Made by a program: the position numbers and the translations under genes. The notes below the pieces were generated by a model, which was not told the DNA's origin, did no database searches, and saw nothing but the letters and a program-made list of their open reading frames with translations. A stretch of 59,956 nt of DNA from JAWSUT01 sp033549345 (GTDB lineage Bacteria; Bacillota; Dethiobacteria; Dethiobacterales; Dethiobacteraceae): contig JAWSUT010000021.1 in the NCBI GenBank assembly GCA_033549345.1, forward strand, positions 1-59,956. The letters run 5' to 3'. Positions 59,772 to 59,956 of the stretch are shown here, one piece after another (the stretch's first letter is position 1; each line of letters starts with the position of its first letter).

Positions 59772-59956
59772 GTGAACTGTATTGAATTGATGGTTGAGGA
59801 ACATAAAAACATAAAAAGAATGTTGTCCGTTATTCGCAAAACCTGCTATAAAATCCTGACAGGCGAAGAAATGGATTATAACCTGAATTCCCGCGATTTT
59901 ATACCTATGCCGGTGGCTCCACTCCGAGCAGCCGGTAGAGCTCGAGCTGCTTTTTC
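59772..59956 (+). CDS. Hemerythrin-like protein, N-terminal part; frame diverges near window edge
   Basis: A GTG start behind GAGGGGG reads VNCIELMVEEHKNIKRML followed by SVIRKTCYKILTGEEMDYN, which matches the first helix of cytoplasmic hemerythrin domain proteins (HxxxxR/K motif). After codon about 38 the sequence no longer resembles the family, and the opposite strand instead reads a protein end (KKQLELYRLLGVEPPA and stop at about 59910). A junction near 59881-59890 (insertion, rearrangement or assembly join) is likely. Confidence 0.55.
   Translation, partial: MNCIELMVEEHKNIKRMLSVIRKTCYKILTGEEMDYNLNSRDFIPMPVAPLRAAGRARAAF

Noticed and set aside
1..59956. CRISPR arrays, rRNA or tRNA genes, intact insertion sequences
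   Set aside because: No regularly spaced direct repeats, conserved rRNA segments, cloverleaf-like tRNA sequences or transposase genes were found by reading the window.

Overview
The window looks like chromosome of a strictly anaerobic, Gram-positive clostridial-type bacterium (Bacillota). The evidence is: strong GGAGG ribosome-binding sites, sigma-A promoters with 17-18 base spacers, intrinsic terminators, a SigI/RsgI pair, rubrerythrin, ferredoxin-linked 2-oxoacid oxidoreductase, a tungsten-type aldehyde:ferredoxin oxidoreductase, corrinoid methyl transfer, anaerobic lysine fermentation and at least two genes that need UGA read as selenocysteine. No rRNA, tRNA, CRISPR array or intact insertion sequence was seen.

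Layout. 0-5.7 kb (minus strand): the start of a TRAP transporter (dctP, dctQ) and a 2-oxoacid:ferredoxin oxidoreductase operon with a CdhB-like first gene, behind a promoter, a 53-codon ORF and a terminator-like hairpin. 5.8-6.2 kb: a decayed transporter end and a small membrane ORF, both interrupted by TGA. 6.4-11.6 kb: a CNNM/CBS membrane protein and a divergent ferric-siderophore ABC system around a Fur-type palindrome. 11.7-14.6 kb: sigI-rsgI, an exported DUF5667-like protein and a lipoprotein. 15.9-18.9 kb: a surface cohesin protein and a dockerin-bearing M14 carboxypeptidase. 19-23 kb: rubrerythrin, D,D-carboxypeptidase, an OFA-type MFS transporter and a QueG-like Fe-S protein.

23.3-37 kb is a catabolic island: a PAS sigma-54 activator, a 26-bp-arm inverted repeat, a sigma-54 promoter, a BCCT transporter, a five-gene flavin/Fe-S amine oxidase set, polyferredoxin, aldehyde oxidoreductase, a MoaD-like protein, an ornithine cyclodeaminase-family protein, and an MttB-type methyltransferase with its corrinoid protein and methyltetrahydrofolate methyltransferase. 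Inferred flow: import of a quaternary amine, demethylation to tetrahydrofolate, oxidation of the remaining amine, and oxidation of a resulting aldehyde with ferredoxin as acceptor.

37.7-41 kb: a second TRAP transporter (P, Q, M) behind a candidate attenuator. 43-54.5 kb: a polar amino-acid ABC transporter with a frameshifted ATPase, a PucR regulator, an amidohydrolase and a lysine fermentation operon (kamD, kamE, kal, kce, kamB, kdd) lacking kamA and kamC in view. 54.7-55.6 kb: two convergent selenoprotein genes, a HesB/IscA-like protein and an ArsC/Spx-like protein, the first behind a CsoR/CstR-like operator. 55.6-60 kb: a DUF3999-like pseudogene, a CrtI-like flavoprotein, TtcA-like, DUF1858 and a hemerythrin-like gene whose reading frame diverges at the window edge.

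The two most interesting themes are: (1) three promoters with the same ACCnnC-N18-CGAA geometry before sigI, before the DUF5667 gene and before the dockerin/cohesin operon, suggesting that SigI/RsgI controls a small protease-based cohesin-dockerin surface system; and (2) the sigma-54-controlled quaternary amine/aldehyde island.
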